DNA of 64,000 nt from Deltaproteobacteria bacterium (GCA_002747175.1 PDTK01000029.1:1-64000); one strand, 5' to 3'. Shown: positions 35,538 to 45,690, counted from the first letter of the stretch. Notes: generated from the sequence alone by a model not told the origin. Numbers and translations: made by a program.

Positions 35538-36095
35538 TCAAAGAATTTCAATGGTTATCCGGTTATTGGTAAAAACACACAGGGAAGCGGCGATATCCAT
35601 GGCGGCCTCGGCGATCTGACGCGGCGGGAGATCGGTCTGGCGGGCAAGGGCCGTCGCCGCAGCCTGGGCCGCCACACCGCCCGAACCGATGGCCACGATA
35701 CCTTCATCCGGTTCGATGACATCCCCGTTTCCGGATATGAGCAACATGGTCTGATCATCCAGGGCGATCATCAGAGCCTCTAAACGCCGCAGGTATTTAT
35801 CGGCACGCCAGTCGCGGGCCAGTTCCACGGCTGCGCGTGTCAGGTTTCCGTTGTATCGTTCAAGCTTGTTTTCCAGTTTTTCGGTCAGCGTCAGGGCGTC
35901 GGCGGTGGCCCCGGCAAATCCGACCAGGATCGTATCGTTGTAAATACGCCTCACCTTGCGGGCCGTGTGTTTGACCACGGTGTTGTTCAAGGTCACCTGG
36001 CCATCGCCGGCCATGATGGCATCTTCCGCTCCGCGGATCGCCAAAATGGTGGTGCCGTGAAAACGCAGGCTGTTATCTGCGGGGGGGTGTATCAT
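35538..36095 (-). CDS. hslV: HslV peptidase subunit (185 aa)
   Basis: A proteasome-type Ntn hydrolase: the catalytic threonine is the first T in [10 protein letters not shown] (T15), followed by [15 protein letters not shown] and ARKVRRIYN. Here 14 residues precede the catalytic threonine, longer than the single Met in E. coli, so either a propeptide is removed or the true start is not visible. It forms a double hexameric ring capped by HslU, encoded right after it. Confidence 0.96.
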   Translation of the reverse strand: MIHPPADNSLRFHGTTILAIRGAEDAIMAGDGQVTLNNTVVKHTARKVRRIYNDTILVGFAGATADALTLTEKLENKLERYNGNLTRAAVELARDWRADKYLRRLEALMIALDDQTMLLISGNGDVIEPDEGIVAIGSGGVAAQAAATALARQTDLPPRQIAEAAMDIAASLCVFTNNRITIEIL

Positions 36096-36179
36096 GCGTC
36101 TGATTTCCGTTCATCTTGGGTACTTGCCATTTGAATTGTTTACCCCAACGTTGCAAAAACGGGTATGCAACCATGGGGT

Positions 36180-37091
36180 TTATCTCCGGGGATGCGCCTT
36201 GTCATAGGCCGCCATCAACCGATCAATGCTCACATGCGTATATTTTTGGGTTGTGGACAGACTCCGGTGTCCCAACAGCTCCTGCACGGTCCGCAGATCG
36301 GCGCCCGCATCGAGCATATGGGTGGCGAAACTGTGGCGGATACCGTGGGGCGATATGGGCACGGCCAGGCTGCACTTGCGTACCAGTGTTTCCAAAATAC
36401 GTCCCACCGAGCGTGCACTCAGGCGCCCCCGGTTTTTGTTCAGAAACAAGGCCCCCTCCGATTGCATACCGATGCCGGTGTGCTCGAAGAGGCAGTCGCG
36501 GTAGGACCGGATCCGGCGTATTGCCCGGTAGCCCGCCGGTACGATGCGTTCGCGTCCGCCCTTGCCCATAACCCGCAGGCAAGCGCTGGCCGGATCCACG
36601 TCGCCCACATCGAGCCCCGTCAGTTCGGAAACCCGTATCCCCGACCCGTATAAGGTCTCGAACATGGCCCGGTTGCGCAGATCCAGCAGCCCGGAACCGG
36701 TGACCTGATCCAGCAATCGAAACATATCGTCCACGGAAAGATAGGATGGTATCCGCCGATTGTGCTTGGGTGTCAGGATGGCTGCCGTGGGATCATCGTC
36801 CACCACCCCGTGTTTCACCAGGTGCCTGAAAAAGGAACGCAACGCCGACAATTTACGGGCAATCGTGTTTTTCTCGTTCTTGCGGTAAAGCGCGGCCACG
36901 AAACCGCGAATGGTGAGGCTGTCCACGGACGCTGCGGGCAGTTTCCTTTTGTCCGTATCACCGGCGGCATAAACGGCAAACTCTGCAAGATCGTGGCCAT
37001 AGGCCCGAATCGTATTTTCCGAATACCCCTTTTCGGAATCCAATGCCTGCAAAAAAAGGTCGATCTGTTGTGTCAGTCCCGGCCTTGTCAT
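36180..37091 (-). CDS. xerC: tyrosine recombinase XerC (303 aa)
   Basis: The SAM-like N-terminal domain (GYSENTIRAYGHDLAEFAVY) and the catalytic domain with R in YGSGIRVSELTGLDVGDV, HGIRHSFATHMLDAGADL, the GHRSLSTTQKYTHVS box and nucleophile Y284. It resolves chromosome dimers at dif together with XerD. The ATG at 37091 overlaps the stop of the HAD gene (ATGA), so the longer frame upstream is an artefact. It lies upstream of hslVU, an order also found in other bacteria. Confidence 0.95.
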   Translation of the reverse strand: MTRPGLTQQIDLFLQALDSEKGYSENTIRAYGHDLAEFAVYAAGDTDKRKLPAASVDSLTIRGFVAALYRKNEKNTIARKLSALRSFFRHLVKHGVVDDDPTAAILTPKHNRRIPSYLSVDDMFRLLDQVTGSGLLDLRNRAMFETLYGSGIRVSELTGLDVGDVDPASACLRVMGKGGRERIVPAGYRAIRRIRSYRDCLFEHTGIGMQSEGALFLNKNRGRLSARSVGRILETLVRKCSLAVPISPHGIRHSFATHMLDAGADLRTVQELLGHRSLSTTQKYTHVSIDRLMAAYDKAHPRR

Positions 37092-37672
37092 GAAAAATCG
37101 ATCCGCTGTTCGAGTTCCCGCCAGGTGCCCACTTCCAAATAATCGTGGGGCTGCCGGTTCCACGGCTGCCGGAAAACGACCGGTTCGATGCCGGCCGCTT
37201 TCATCAGGTGGCATGTCTCCAAACGATCCTCAACGAACCAGCGGATGCCGTGTTGAAGCAGCACTTCCGTTTTGGCATCGTATGCGCCGGTGGCCACGAT
37301 GCGTGAACGATGGTGCTGGCTGCCCAGGAGTTGCCGCATCCATTCGTCGATGGGTCCGCACTCGGAACGCGCCGTCACCATCAGCAGCCGGCCGGTGGCC
37401 ACGGCGATGCGTTTGAGTACCATCCCGGCATCGGCCATGGGGGCGAGGCGGGCGCGGTAGTTGCCCTCCAGAATCCGGCCAATGGCCCCCATCAGCACAT
37501 CTTCTTCCAGGTTCAGACATTCGTCGAGCTGGTAGCAGGTAATGTCCGTGTAACGGACGGAATCCACGCCATAATGATCGGAGAGGATGTCCAGAAACAG
37601 GTGCATGGTGTCGGCGATAACGCCGTCTATATCAAAAGCCAGGGTCGCAGGATCGATCATGGTCTTTTCCAT
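37088..37672 (-). CDS. HAD-superfamily hydrolase (194 aa)
   Basis: The motif I aspartates are in LAFDIDGVIADTMHLF (about residues 11-26), with motif II LLMVTARSE and a C-terminal segment WFVEDRLETCHLMKAAG acting as motif IV. The architecture resembles 5'-nucleotidase-like or phosphoglycolate-phosphatase-like HAD enzymes; the substrate cannot be deduced. The ATG at 37672 is preferred to longer frames; another ATG lies four codons later. It is coupled to xerC downstream. Confidence 0.8.
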   Translation of the reverse strand: MEKTMIDPATLAFDIDGVIADTMHLFLDILSDHYGVDSVRYTDITCYQLDECLNLEEDVLMGAIGRILEGNYRARLAPMADAGMVLKRIAVATGRLLMVTARSECGPIDEWMRQLLGSQHHRSRIVATGAYDAKTEVLLQHGIRWFVEDRLETCHLMKAAGIEPVVFRQPWNRQPHDYLEVGTWRELEQRIDFS

Positions 37673-37764
37673 TAACGCGTTATTAGAACGGAGCAAAACT
37701 TTTAGCCCCTTCCCGCCGGTTGTGTCAACCGTGATGCCGCTCATCGGACGGCGGATTGAAGTTC

Positions 37765-38451
37765 TCAGGCCAGGCGTTTCATGATTTGCTGGATATCGTT
37801 CCACACATCCCGTTTACTTTCCGGGTTGCGCAACAAAAACGCCGGATGGTAGGTCGGCATCACGGCCACCCCCATGACATCGTGAAATCGGCCGCGGATC
37901 CGTGAAATGGGCGCATCGGTTTCCAGCAGGGTCCGGGCGGCGACATTGCCCAGGGCGCATATCACCTTTGGCTGGATGGCCGCCAACTGGCGTTTGAGGA
38001 AAGGCAGGCAGCATCGGATCTCCTCCGGTGAAGGATTCCGGTTGCCGGGCGGTCGGCACTTGACGATATTGGCGATGTATACCATTTCGCGGGACAGGTT
38101 CATGGCAGCGATGATTTTGGTCAGGAGCTGTCCGGCGGCACCCACGAACGGACGCCCGCTTCGATCCTCGTCCCCTCCCGGGCCCTCACCCACGAAAACC
38201 AGATCGGCCGCAGCAGATCCTTCGCCAAACACGATCCGGTTTCTGGAACGGCACAGGACACAGCGGGTGCAGTCCCCCAGGTCGCCGCGGACGCTTTCAA
38301 GGGTCTCGGGTCCATCGGCCCGGCCCCAGCGTTCCAGCATCTTCAATCCCTCGGGCGAACAATCGAACCCGGTACAACCGTTTACCTGAAGATGGCGCAG
38401 GCTGTCACGGACGGCCGTCAACATGTCCCGGCGGGCTTGATCCATGGTCAT
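37765..38451 (-). CDS. uracil-DNA glycosylase, family 4 (228 aa)
   Basis: Fe-S cluster cysteines in DCTRCVLCRSRNRIVFGEG and further downstream, with the family-4 active-site motif VGEGPGGDEDRSGRPFVGAA and the leucine-loop motif YHPAFLLRNPESK. It removes uracil from DNA arising by cytosine deamination. The ATG at 38451 overlaps the stop of coaBC (ATGA). An extra N-terminal region of about 60 residues precedes the core, as in other bacterial members. Confidence 0.93.
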   Translation of the reverse strand: MTMDQARRDMLTAVRDSLRHLQVNGCTGFDCSPEGLKMLERWGRADGPETLESVRGDLGDCTRCVLCRSRNRIVFGEGSAAADLVFVGEGPGGDEDRSGRPFVGAAGQLLTKIIAAMNLSREMVYIANIVKCRPPGNRNPSPEEIRCCLPFLKRQLAAIQPKVICALGNVAARTLLETDAPISRIRGRFHDVMGVAVMPTYHPAFLLRNPESKRDVWNDIQQIMKRLA

Positions 38452-39668
38452 CGGCCGGATCGTCCATTCATCAGATCGACCACCTGATCCAGGATACAAT
38501 GGGCCACGGCATGCTTGTCCATGACATCCAGGTCTGTTTTACGCCCATCGGCATGGTACAGGCTCATGCGGTTGGTGTCCGATCCGAACCCCGAATCCGT
38601 CGGGCCGATAAGGTTGGCGGCAATCAGATCCAGATTTTTGGCCGCCAGTTTGCCCCGGGCATAGGTCCCCATGTCCCGGGTTTCGGCGGCAAATCCGACC
38701 AGGATCTGTCCGTCACGTTTGCGTTCGCCCAGGGTTTTCAAAATGTCCGTGGTGCGCTCCAGGTCCAGTTGCAGGCGATCATCGTCTTTTTTGATTTTGT
38801 GATCGCGGGTAACGGCCGGTCGATAATCGGAAACCGCAGCGACCTTGATCACCACATCGGCCTGTTCCTGGCGGGCAAACACCGCCGTGGCCATCTCCTC
38901 CACGGTTTCCACATGGACCGGTTCCACATTCAACGGCATGGGTTGATCCACCGGCCCGCTGATCAGCGTTACCCGCGCACCGCGGTTCTCCGCAGCCCGG
39001 GCCACGGCGTAGCCCATCTTGCCCGAAGAAGGGTTGCTGATGAACCGCACCGGATCGATGGGCTCCCGGGTGGGACCGGCTGTCACGAGGATGTGTCTGC
39101 CTGCCAGATCGTCCGGTGTCAGACAAGCCGACAAACGATCGACAATCACATTCGGCTCGGGCAGACGGCCCGGCCCGGTGGTTCCGCAGGCCAATTCCCC
39201 CTTCCCCGGTGCCAGGATATGGCAGCCGTCCGCCGCCAGACGGCGCAGGTTGCGCTGGGTGGCGGGATGTTCGAACATATTGGCGTTCATCGACGGACAA
39301 ACCATTACCGGGCTGGTAACGGCCAGCATGAATGTGCTCAGGGCGTCGTCGGCAATGCCGTTGGCCATTTTGGCGACCATATTGGCCGTGGCCGGAGCGA
39401 TCACCACCGCCCGGGCCGCCTCGGCCCAGGCGATGTGCCGGATGGCGGCGGCGCTTTTTTCCTCGAAAAGATCTATGCAAACCGGATTTTGGGAAAGCAC
39501 CTCGAAGGTCATCGGCCCGACAAATCGGGTGGCGCTGCGAGTCATGATGACCCGCACCCTTGCACCCTGCTTAATTAGAAGCCTGAGCAATTGCACGCTT
39601 TTAAAGGCGGCGATGCCGCCGCAGACGCCCAGAACGATTTCTTTGCCTCTCAGCGGGTTGGGTTGCAT
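38448..39668 (-). CDS. coaBC: bifunctional phosphopantothenoylcysteine synthetase/decarboxylase (406 aa)
   Basis: An N-terminal flavoprotein decarboxylase (CoaC) starts GKEIVLGVCGGIAAFKSVQL, with MNANMFEHPATQ and the ELACGTTGPGRLPEP substrate-recognition segment. The C-terminal synthetase (CoaB) has VTAGPTREPIDPVRFISNP and KIKKDDD. Together they make phosphopantetheine for coenzyme A. Both halves are complete. The gene follows the TPR gene after 5 bases and overlaps the glycosylase gene. Confidence 0.96.
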   Translation of the reverse strand: MQPNPLRGKEIVLGVCGGIAAFKSVQLLRLLIKQGARVRVIMTRSATRFVGPMTFEVLSQNPVCIDLFEEKSAAAIRHIAWAEAARAVVIAPATANMVAKMANGIADDALSTFMLAVTSPVMVCPSMNANMFEHPATQRNLRRLAADGCHILAPGKGELACGTTGPGRLPEPNVIVDRLSACLTPDDLAGRHILVTAGPTREPIDPVRFISNPSSGKMGYAVARAAENRGARVTLISGPVDQPMPLNVEPVHVETVEEMATAVFARQEQADVVIKVAAVSDYRPAVTRDHKIKKDDDRLQLDLERTTDILKTLGERKRDGQILVGFAAETRDMGTYARGKLAAKNLDLIAANLIGPTDSGFGSDTNRMSLYHADGRKTDLDVMDKHAVAHCILDQVVDLMNGRSGR

Positions 39669-39673
39669 GGGGT

Positions 39674-39982
39674 TTATTCCATAATGGTATTTTTTACCGA
39701 TTCGTCGAATTTAATTGCGGTCCGTCGATGATCACGCAGGGATTTTTGCCGCATTATCATCCGGACCCACCGCTGAATCGTGAGTGACACCGCATACCAT
39801 TGCGGCGGCGTATCCGGAAGATACCGGCAGACATTTTCCAGGGCTTGCTGCAGATCAGCCCGATCAGGTGTCTGATCCAGCAGGTAACGGTATATCGTGG
39901 CCGCCTGTTCATAACGGCCCTGGTCGGCATACACCCGTGCCATGGTCTCCGTATAAAAAGTTTTGTCTCCATCAACTTCCAT
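39674..39982 (-). CDS. small TPR-like protein (102 aa)
   Basis: An early helix pair, TMARVYADQGRYEQAATIYR and YLLDQTPDRADLQQALENV, forms one TPR unit; the rest is basic and uncharacterised. There is no signal peptide or membrane helix. It lies between ftsB and coaBC, 13 and 5 bases apart, so it is part of the same transcript. Similar small TPR genes occur at this place in related genomes, as far as I recall, but no function is known. Confidence 0.7.
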   Translation of the reverse strand: MEVDGDKTFYTETMARVYADQGRYEQAATIYRYLLDQTPDRADLQQALENVCRYLPDTPPQWYAVSLTIQRWVRMIMRQKSLRDHRRTAIKFDESVKNTIME

Positions 39983-39995
39983 CTTGTATCCCCTG

Positions 39996-40283
39996 TCAGC
40001 GTTCGACCGACGGCAGTAAAATGATGTCGCCGGCCCCTACCATTCCCAACTCGTTGCGGGCCACGCTTTCGATAAACGCGGGGTCCCGGTTGAGTCGTTC
40101 GATGTTCCGATACAGGCGCAAATTTTCCCTGGCCAGGGCCTGGTTCCCGGCTGCCAGTGATTGTTGCCGATCCCGCAGCCGATACACTTCCATCAGTCCA
40201 TGGTCACCGAAGATGCTGAGCAGGAACAGGCTTAACAACCCAATTGCCGCACTGCCCATCAGCCATTTTTGTCCCACGCTCAT
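39996..40283 (-). CDS. ftsB: FtsB/DivIC-like septum formation protein (95 aa)
   Basis: One membrane helix (about residues 8-28) is followed by a periplasmic coiled coil (RDRQQSLAAGNQALARENLR) and a conserved tail with ESVARNELGMVGAGDIILLP, the FtsB pattern. It would bind FtsL and FtsQ and help activate septal peptidoglycan synthesis. The ATG at 40283 overlaps the stop of murJ (ATGA), so the longer frame upstream is rejected. Symbol by similarity of architecture. Confidence 0.82.
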   Translation of the reverse strand: MSVGQKWLMGSAAIGLLSLFLLSIFGDHGLMEVYRLRDRQQSLAAGNQALARENLRLYRNIERLNRDPAFIESVARNELGMVGAGDIILLPSVER

Positions 40284-41884
40284 GATCTGCGCAGCCTCCG
40301 CCTGACGATTCCCATGACCATTTCCCATTCCGGGATTTTCAAGATAACGGCGACGCCGCAAAAGGCAATGATACCGACGCCGATAAGCATTCCGATGGCC
40401 ACCGGCAACTGGATGCCGCCCACGGGAAGCGCATCAATATCCACCAAACGCCATAACAAACTGACGCAACCTGCCATTGCAGCGGATGCCGCCGTGGTTT
40501 TCAAACAACTGGCCAGGATCGTGTGCCACCGGATCGCGCCCAGTCTTTTTCTCAGCATATACACCAGCAAGACCAGATTGACCATGGACGAAAGGGCAGT
40601 CGCCAGGGCCAGCCCGTTGTGCAGCAAAGGCCCCATCAAGGCCATCCCCAAAAGGATATTGACGGCGATGGCAGCCGTTGCGCTGATCACCGGCGTGCGG
40701 GTATCTTGCAGGGCATAGAACGTGGAAACCACAATCCTCACGGCGGCGAATGCCCATAGGCCGACAGCATAGTATAAAAGCGCATCCGAGGTCAATTGCG
40801 TGGTCAGGCCGTCGAAGCCGCCGCGCTGGAAAAGCATGGTCACAATGGGTTCTCTGAGAATGATCAACCCGGCCATGGCCGGGATGGTCAGAAAAAGGAC
40901 CAGGCTCATGGCATGACAAAAGGTGTCTCCCATGCCCGAAAAATCTTTGCTCGCCGCCTGGCGTGAAAGGCTGGGTAAAACAGCCGTGGCCGCCGCCTGG
41001 CCAAAGATTCCCAGGGGGAATTGTACCAGCCTGTCAGCATAATATAAATAGGAAACACTGCCTTCGGGCAGCAAAGAAGCCAGCAGAGTACCCACCAGGA
41101 TATTGATTTGGTAAACCGCCGCACCGAAAATGGTGGGCAGCATGAGCAGACCGATGGTGCGCATGCGCGGATGCCAGATCCCCGACCGTCTCCAAAAATG
41201 CACGCCCTGCCGGATCAAAAAGGGCAGTTGCAGCGTCAGCTGCAAGAAACCGCCCAGCATCACACCGGCCGCCAGTCCCAACACACGTACGGTCTGAGAA
41301 TCAGACCATCGGCTGACCGTAAAAAGAACACCGATCATGGCAAGATTCAACAGCAGCGGGGCAATTGCAGGTGCGGCAAAATGGCCCACGGCATTGAGGA
41401 TCCCCATGCATAAGGCGACCAGGCCGATAAATATCACGTAGGGAAACATGATGCGTGTCAAGGTCACCGTCAGCGCCATCTTTTCCGGCGGCTGGGCAAA
41501 CCCGGGGGCAACGGCCTGGATGATCAGTGGTGCCGCCGCCACGCCAATGATGGCGACGATAGACAAACAGACCAGCAGCAGTTTCAACGAACTCACGGCC
41601 AGACGCATGGCATCATCCCGATCTCCGGTGGCAATGGCCTGGGTAAATACGGGCACAAAGGCCAGACTGAGAGACCCTTCGCCAAAGAGTCGTCGCAACA
41701 GGTTGGGCAGCCTGAATGCGGCGATGAATGCATCCGCAGCCATACCGGCACCGAAAAACGAGGCCAGGACCATATCGCGGACATAACCGAAGATGCGGCT
41801 GAGCAGGGTCGCCAGACCGACGATACCGGCAGCCCGGGTTACGCTGTGGTTTTCATCGGGGCGGCTGTGTACCGGGGGACTCAT
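40280..41884 (-). CDS. murJ: lipid II flippase MurJ (534 aa)
   Basis: A MOP-superfamily protein with about 14 hydrophobic helices, starting VGLATLLSRIFGYVRDMVLA and with FRLPNLLRRLFGEGSLSLAF, the MurJ signature. It moves lipid II across the inner membrane for peptidoglycan synthesis. Length is normal. It is the first gene of the long minus-strand series and is divergent from rpsT, with a 110-base gap; MurJ-rpsT divergent pairs are common. Confidence 0.96.
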   Translation of the reverse strand: MSPPVHSRPDENHSVTRAAGIVGLATLLSRIFGYVRDMVLASFFGAGMAADAFIAAFRLPNLLRRLFGEGSLSLAFVPVFTQAIATGDRDDAMRLAVSSLKLLLVCLSIVAIIGVAAAPLIIQAVAPGFAQPPEKMALTVTLTRIMFPYVIFIGLVALCMGILNAVGHFAAPAIAPLLLNLAMIGVLFTVSRWSDSQTVRVLGLAAGVMLGGFLQLTLQLPFLIRQGVHFWRRSGIWHPRMRTIGLLMLPTIFGAAVYQINILVGTLLASLLPEGSVSYLYYADRLVQFPLGIFGQAAATAVLPSLSRQAASKDFSGMGDTFCHAMSLVLFLTIPAMAGLIILREPIVTMLFQRGGFDGLTTQLTSDALLYYAVGLWAFAAVRIVVSTFYALQDTRTPVISATAAIAVNILLGMALMGPLLHNGLALATALSSMVNLVLLVYMLRKRLGAIRWHTILASCLKTTAASAAMAGCVSLLWRLVDIDALPVGGIQLPVAIGMLIGVGIIAFCGVAVILKIPEWEMVMGIVRRRLRRS

Positions 41885-41994
41885 ATGGTTTCAGCCCCCC
41901 GCAGAGCGAATATTTTTATTGACTTGGACATTTTTTTGAGATATCGGGAAGTTTTCTATTTTTCTTATAATTATCCGAAAAGGAGTATGTGAAG

Positions 41995-42258
41995 GTGGCA
42001 AACCATAAATCAGCGTTGAAACGTGCCGGCCAGAATGAATGTCGGCGGTTGAGAAACAAATCGGTTCAGACCCGGGTGAAGAATGTTGTCAAAGATGTGC
42101 GCCAGGCCGTGGCGGATAATGCGGATACCGCCGCTGATCAACTCAAAATCGCCCAATCCGTTATTGCCACAGCGGCCAAAAAAGGCGTCCTTCACAAAAA
42201 AAACGCAGCCCGCAAGATTTCCCGGCTGACCAAACAGGTAAACGCTCAGCAATCCTGA
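41995..42258 (+). CDS. rpsT: 30S ribosomal protein S20 (87 aa)
   Basis: Family start MANHKSALKRAGQNECRRLR, then a basic three-helix bundle ending near KNAARKISRLTKQVNA. It binds 16S rRNA near the 5' domain. The GTG at 41995 is preferred because AAGGAG ends 9 bases before it and the protein then starts as expected; another GTG at 41989 would leave only 3 bases. An intrinsic terminator follows. Confidence 0.96.
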   Translation: MANHKSALKRAGQNECRRLRNKSVQTRVKNVVKDVRQAVADNADTAADQLKIAQSVIATAAKKGVLHKKNAARKISRLTKQVNAQQS

Positions 42259-42283
42259 TGGTTTCCGGCCTATCGAGCTTACC

Positions 42284-42316
42284 AAACCGGCAATGAACAT
42301 GCATTGCCGGTTTTTT
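42284..42316 (+). terminator. intrinsic terminator after rpsT
   Basis: AACCGGCAATG pairs with CATTGCCGGTT across the 6-base loop AACATG, followed by TTTTTT. It lies 26 bases after the rpsT stop. It may also block the convergent lptE transcript. Confidence 0.9.
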
Positions 42317-42350
42317 GCGTTCCTTCCACATTCTTGTCCGCATTCGGGCC

Positions 42351-42872
42351 TCAGAAATCGGCCGTCAACCGGCTGAAAGCGGTTTCCGCCAATTTGCTCG
42401 ATATGGCGGATATCGCCTGGCTCTTGTTCCGATCCGTTGCCGATTTGTCATCCGAGACCACGGCAAAGGTCTGACGTTCGATCATATCGCCCGACGCCCA
42501 GAGAATACGCCCGTCCATAGAAATCAGTTGCAACCGGATTCGACCGCTGAGTTCCCGCTCCACTGAGGCCGACACGCTGGAACGCGTCAGGCTTCCCACG
42601 CTCAGGCGCACGATGGTCCCCGTCAGAATGCCGTCCGCCACATCCCTTGAAGGGGCCAGCAGGCCTTCATTCATCCGGATGCATTCACCGATCAGATTGT
42701 TGGTGAACAACCGTTCCACCCCGGTTTCGGCGGTGCGGTTGTCGAGGATTTCGATGAACACCCGCGTTACACCTTGCGGCAGGCAACGGCCTCCCGCGAA
42801 GCGGTAGCCGCAGGCGGAAAGGGTCACCACACAACAGGCAACCACAATAATCGATACGGCCTGGCGGTTCAT
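42351..42872 (-). CDS. lptE: LPS-assembly lipoprotein LptE (173 aa)
   Basis: Lipoprotein signal with LSACGYRF (lipidated cysteine at about residue 21), followed by VTRVFIEILDNRTAETGVE and the mixed alpha/beta body typical of LptE, the plug of the LptD outer-membrane LPS channel. The ATG at 42872 is chosen because it begins the signal peptide; the longer frame upstream runs through an inverted-repeat element. It is adjacent to leuS, the usual leuS-lptE order in Gram-negative bacteria. It supports an outer membrane with LPS. Confidence 0.9.
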   Translation of the reverse strand: MNRQAVSIIVVACCVVTLSACGYRFAGGRCLPQGVTRVFIEILDNRTAETGVERLFTNNLIGECIRMNEGLLAPSRDVADGILTGTIVRLSVGSLTRSSVSASVERELSGRIRLQLISMDGRILWASGDMIERQTFAVVSDDKSATDRNKSQAISAISSKLAETAFSRLTADF

Positions 42873-42913
42873 TGCGCCTTCCTGCTTGGTGCCCATCCGG
42901 AAATGCCCAACCG

Positions 42914-42984
42914 GTAAGCGTTTACCCCAGCCCTGCAAAAGCCGGAGGGAGTCAGTGCAGATGCCTTGGCCTGTGAACGCTTAC
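42914..42984. mobile_element. 71-bp inverted-repeat element related to the one at 5405
   Basis: The left edge GTAAGCGTTTAC and the right edge GTGAACGCTTAC are inverted copies. The right edge, read on the minus strand, is GTAAGCGTTCACAGG, 15 bases identical to the left edge of the 108-bp element at 5405. It sits between the stop of leuS (42990) and lptE. No target duplication or coding content is seen. Confidence 0.55.
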
Positions 42985-42989
42985 GTCAT

Positions 42990-45584
42990 TTATACAACAA
43001 TATTAACCAACTTATTCCTGACCACGATCACCTTTTTCACCGGTTTGCCGGCGATGAATTTTGCAACCCGTTCGTCTGCCAGGGCCACCTGTTTGAGCTG
43101 TTCGGTGTCGGCATCCGCAACGGCTGAAAACCGGCTGCGCAGCTTGCCGTTGACCTGGACCACCACCTCCAGCTCGTCCTTTGCCGTGGCGGCGTCATCA
43201 TAGGTCGGCCAAGAATTCAAAAGAACGCTTCGATCATATCCCAGCGCCTCCCACAACTCCTCGCAAAAATGGGGAACAATGGGGGACAACAAAAGCACGG
43301 CCGTCTCCAGGGCAAAACGCACCGTTGCCGCGGCAGTTGCGTCCGCATCTTTTTCTTCGATGCCCTGCAAGGTGTTGACCAGTTCCATGACCGCGCTGAT
43401 GACGGTATTGAAGTGAAAACGGGCTTCGATATCCTGGGTGACCCGTTTTACGGTCTCATGGGTTTTGCGGTGCAGCTCCTTGACCGGCCCGCTCAGGGTT
43501 TTATCGGACCCCGGATCCGCCTTGACCCCGTCCATGGCCGGCAGCCATCGGTGGGCCAGCCGCCACACCCGCTGCAGGAAGCGGTGGCTGCCTTCGACCC
43601 CCTGGTCGCTCCACTCCAGATCACGTTCCGGCGGCGCGGCAAACAAGCAAAACAGGCGCGTGGTATCGGCCCCGTATTGATCCAGGAGCACGTTGGGGTC
43701 GACGACGTTCTTTTTGGATTTGGACATTTTTTCCACGCGGCCGACGGTGACGGGGTTTCCGCAAAGAACGCAGGTGCGGTCGCCGTCATGGCCCTCGACC
43801 ACCTGTTCGGGAAACAAAAAGCCGTGTGTCTCACAGGTGGTGGTCTCCTTGCACACCATCCCCTGGGTGAGCAGCCGGGTGAAGGGCTCCCTGAAGGTTA
43901 CCAGCCCCAGCGATTCGAGCACCCGGGTGAAATAGCGTGAGTACAGCAGGTGCAAAATGGCGTGCTCCACGCCGCCGATGTACTGGTCCACGGGCATCCA
44001 GTAAGCCACCGCCGCCTTGTCGAACATGCCCGTATCGCAGCGCGGGCTGCAATAGCGTTCGAAATACCATGAGGACTCCACGAAAGTATCCATGGTATCG
44101 GTTTCCCGGCGTGCATCCTCCCGGCCACATTGCGGACAGCGGGTACGGGTGAATTGCGCCAGGGTGGACAGCGGTGACCGGCCACCGTCGAGCATGCCGG
44201 CATCCTCCGGCAAAACAATGGGCAGATCCGCTTCGGGAACCGGAACGATGCCGCAGCTGTCGCAGTGGATCATGGGGATGGGGGTTCCCCAGTAGCGCTG
44301 GCGGGAAATTCCCCAGTCCCGCAGGCGGAAGCTGACGGTTTTTTTGCCGATGCCTTCAGCCTCCATATGCACGGAGATGGCTTCCATGGCCTCACGGTTG
44401 TGCCGCCCGTCGAACGCCCCTGAATTGACCATGACGCCGTCGCCTGTATATGCGGCCTCCATGGTATTGCCGTCCAGGTCCTCATCCTCGGGACTGACCA
44501 CCACGATGACGGGCAAATCGTATTTGCGGGCAAAATCGAAATCCCGCTGATCATGCGCCGGTACAGACATGACCGCGCCGGTGCCGTATTCCATCAGGGC
44601 AAAATTGGCCGTATAGACAGGCATCCGGCGCCCGTTCATGGGATTGATGCAGTAGGCGCCGGTGAAGACGCCTTCTTTTTCGTAGTTCTCGATGGCCTTG
44701 CTGGAACGCTCCTGCAGGGAAATCCGTTCGACGAAATCGGCGACGGCCCGCTCCTGAGGCGTACCTGCCGACAGCTCGGCAACCATCGGATGTTCGGGCG
44801 CCAGGCACATGAAGGTGGCCCCGAAAACCGTATCCTGACGGGTGGAGAAGACGCTGATCACATGGGGGCTGTCCGCTACCGGAAACCGGATTTCGGCGCC
44901 CACACTTTTGCCGATCCAGTTGCGTTGCATGGTGGTCACCTTGTCCGGCCAGCCGGGCAGCTTGTCACAATGGACCAGCAGATCTTCGGCAAAATCGGTG
45001 ATCCTGAAAAACCACTGCCACAATTTTTTCTGGCGCACCGGTTTGCCGCAGCGCCAGCACATGCCGGCTTCCACCTGTTCGTTGGCCAGCACGGTCTGAC
45101 AGGGCTCGCACCAGTTCACAAAAGATTCTTTGCGGTAGGCCATGCCTTTTTCGACCATCTTGAGGAACAACCATTGCTCCCACCGGTAATATTCGGGCCG
45201 GCAGGTCGCCAGTTCCCGCTCCCAGTCGTAGGAAAAGCCCAACCGTTTGAGCTGGGCCCGCATGGTGTCGATATTTTCGTAGGTCCATTTGGCCGGGTGG
45301 GTATCATTGGCGATGGCCGCGTTCTCCGCGGGCATCCCAAAGGCGTCCCACCCCATGGGGTGCAGCACATTGAATCCGCGCATGCGTTTGTAACGGGCCA
45401 CGACGTCTCCAATGGTATAGTTGCGCACATGCCCCATATGGATTTTCCCGGAGGGGTAGGGAAACATTTCCAGCAGAAAATATTTTTTTTGGTCGGGGGC
45501 CTCGACGACGTTGAACAGGCGGTCCGCCTGCCAGCGCTGCTGCCACTTGCGTTCGATTCTTTGTGGGTTGTAACGGGTTTCCAT
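42990..45584 (-). CDS. leuS: leucyl-tRNA synthetase (864 aa)
   Basis: A class I synthetase with the HIGH-type motif [14 protein letters not shown] near the N-terminus, a CP1 editing domain, the zinc region CRCGKPV/CDSCG, and the KMSKS motif in [14 protein letters not shown]. It charges tRNA-Leu. The ATG at 45584 has AGGAAG 5 bases upstream; the longer frame to 45710 does not match the family. Length is normal. Confidence 0.97.
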   Translation of the reverse strand: METRYNPQRIERKWQQRWQADRLFNVVEAPDQKKYFLLEMFPYPSGKIHMGHVRNYTIGDVVARYKRMRGFNVLHPMGWDAFGMPAENAAIANDTHPAKWTYENIDTMRAQLKRLGFSYDWERELATCRPEYYRWEQWLFLKMVEKGMAYRKESFVNWCEPCQTVLANEQVEAGMCWRCGKPVRQKKLWQWFFRITDFAEDLLVHCDKLPGWPDKVTTMQRNWIGKSVGAEIRFPVADSPHVISVFSTRQDTVFGATFMCLAPEHPMVAELSAGTPQERAVADFVERISLQERSSKAIENYEKEGVFTGAYCINPMNGRRMPVYTANFALMEYGTGAVMSVPAHDQRDFDFARKYDLPVIVVVSPEDEDLDGNTMEAAYTGDGVMVNSGAFDGRHNREAMEAISVHMEAEGIGKKTVSFRLRDWGISRQRYWGTPIPMIHCDSCGIVPVPEADLPIVLPEDAGMLDGGRSPLSTLAQFTRTRCPQCGREDARRETDTMDTFVESSWYFERYCSPRCDTGMFDKAAVAYWMPVDQYIGGVEHAILHLLYSRYFTRVLESLGLVTFREPFTRLLTQGMVCKETTTCETHGFLFPEQVVEGHDGDRTCVLCGNPVTVGRVEKMSKSKKNVVDPNVLLDQYGADTTRLFCLFAAPPERDLEWSDQGVEGSHRFLQRVWRLAHRWLPAMDGVKADPGSDKTLSGPVKELHRKTHETVKRVTQDIEARFHFNTVISAVMELVNTLQGIEEKDADATAAATVRFALETAVLLLSPIVPHFCEELWEALGYDRSVLLNSWPTYDDAATAKDELEVVVQVNGKLRSRFSAVADADTEQLKQVALADERVAKFIAGKPVKKVIVVRNKLVNIVV

Positions 45585-45690
45585 GGATCTTCCTATCTTC
45601 TTGCGAACATTATTGATTCGGGTTGAAGCAAGTGAATCCTCATGCCACAATGCCCCGCAAAGATCAAGCCTTCGCTGATTGAGGATGCAT

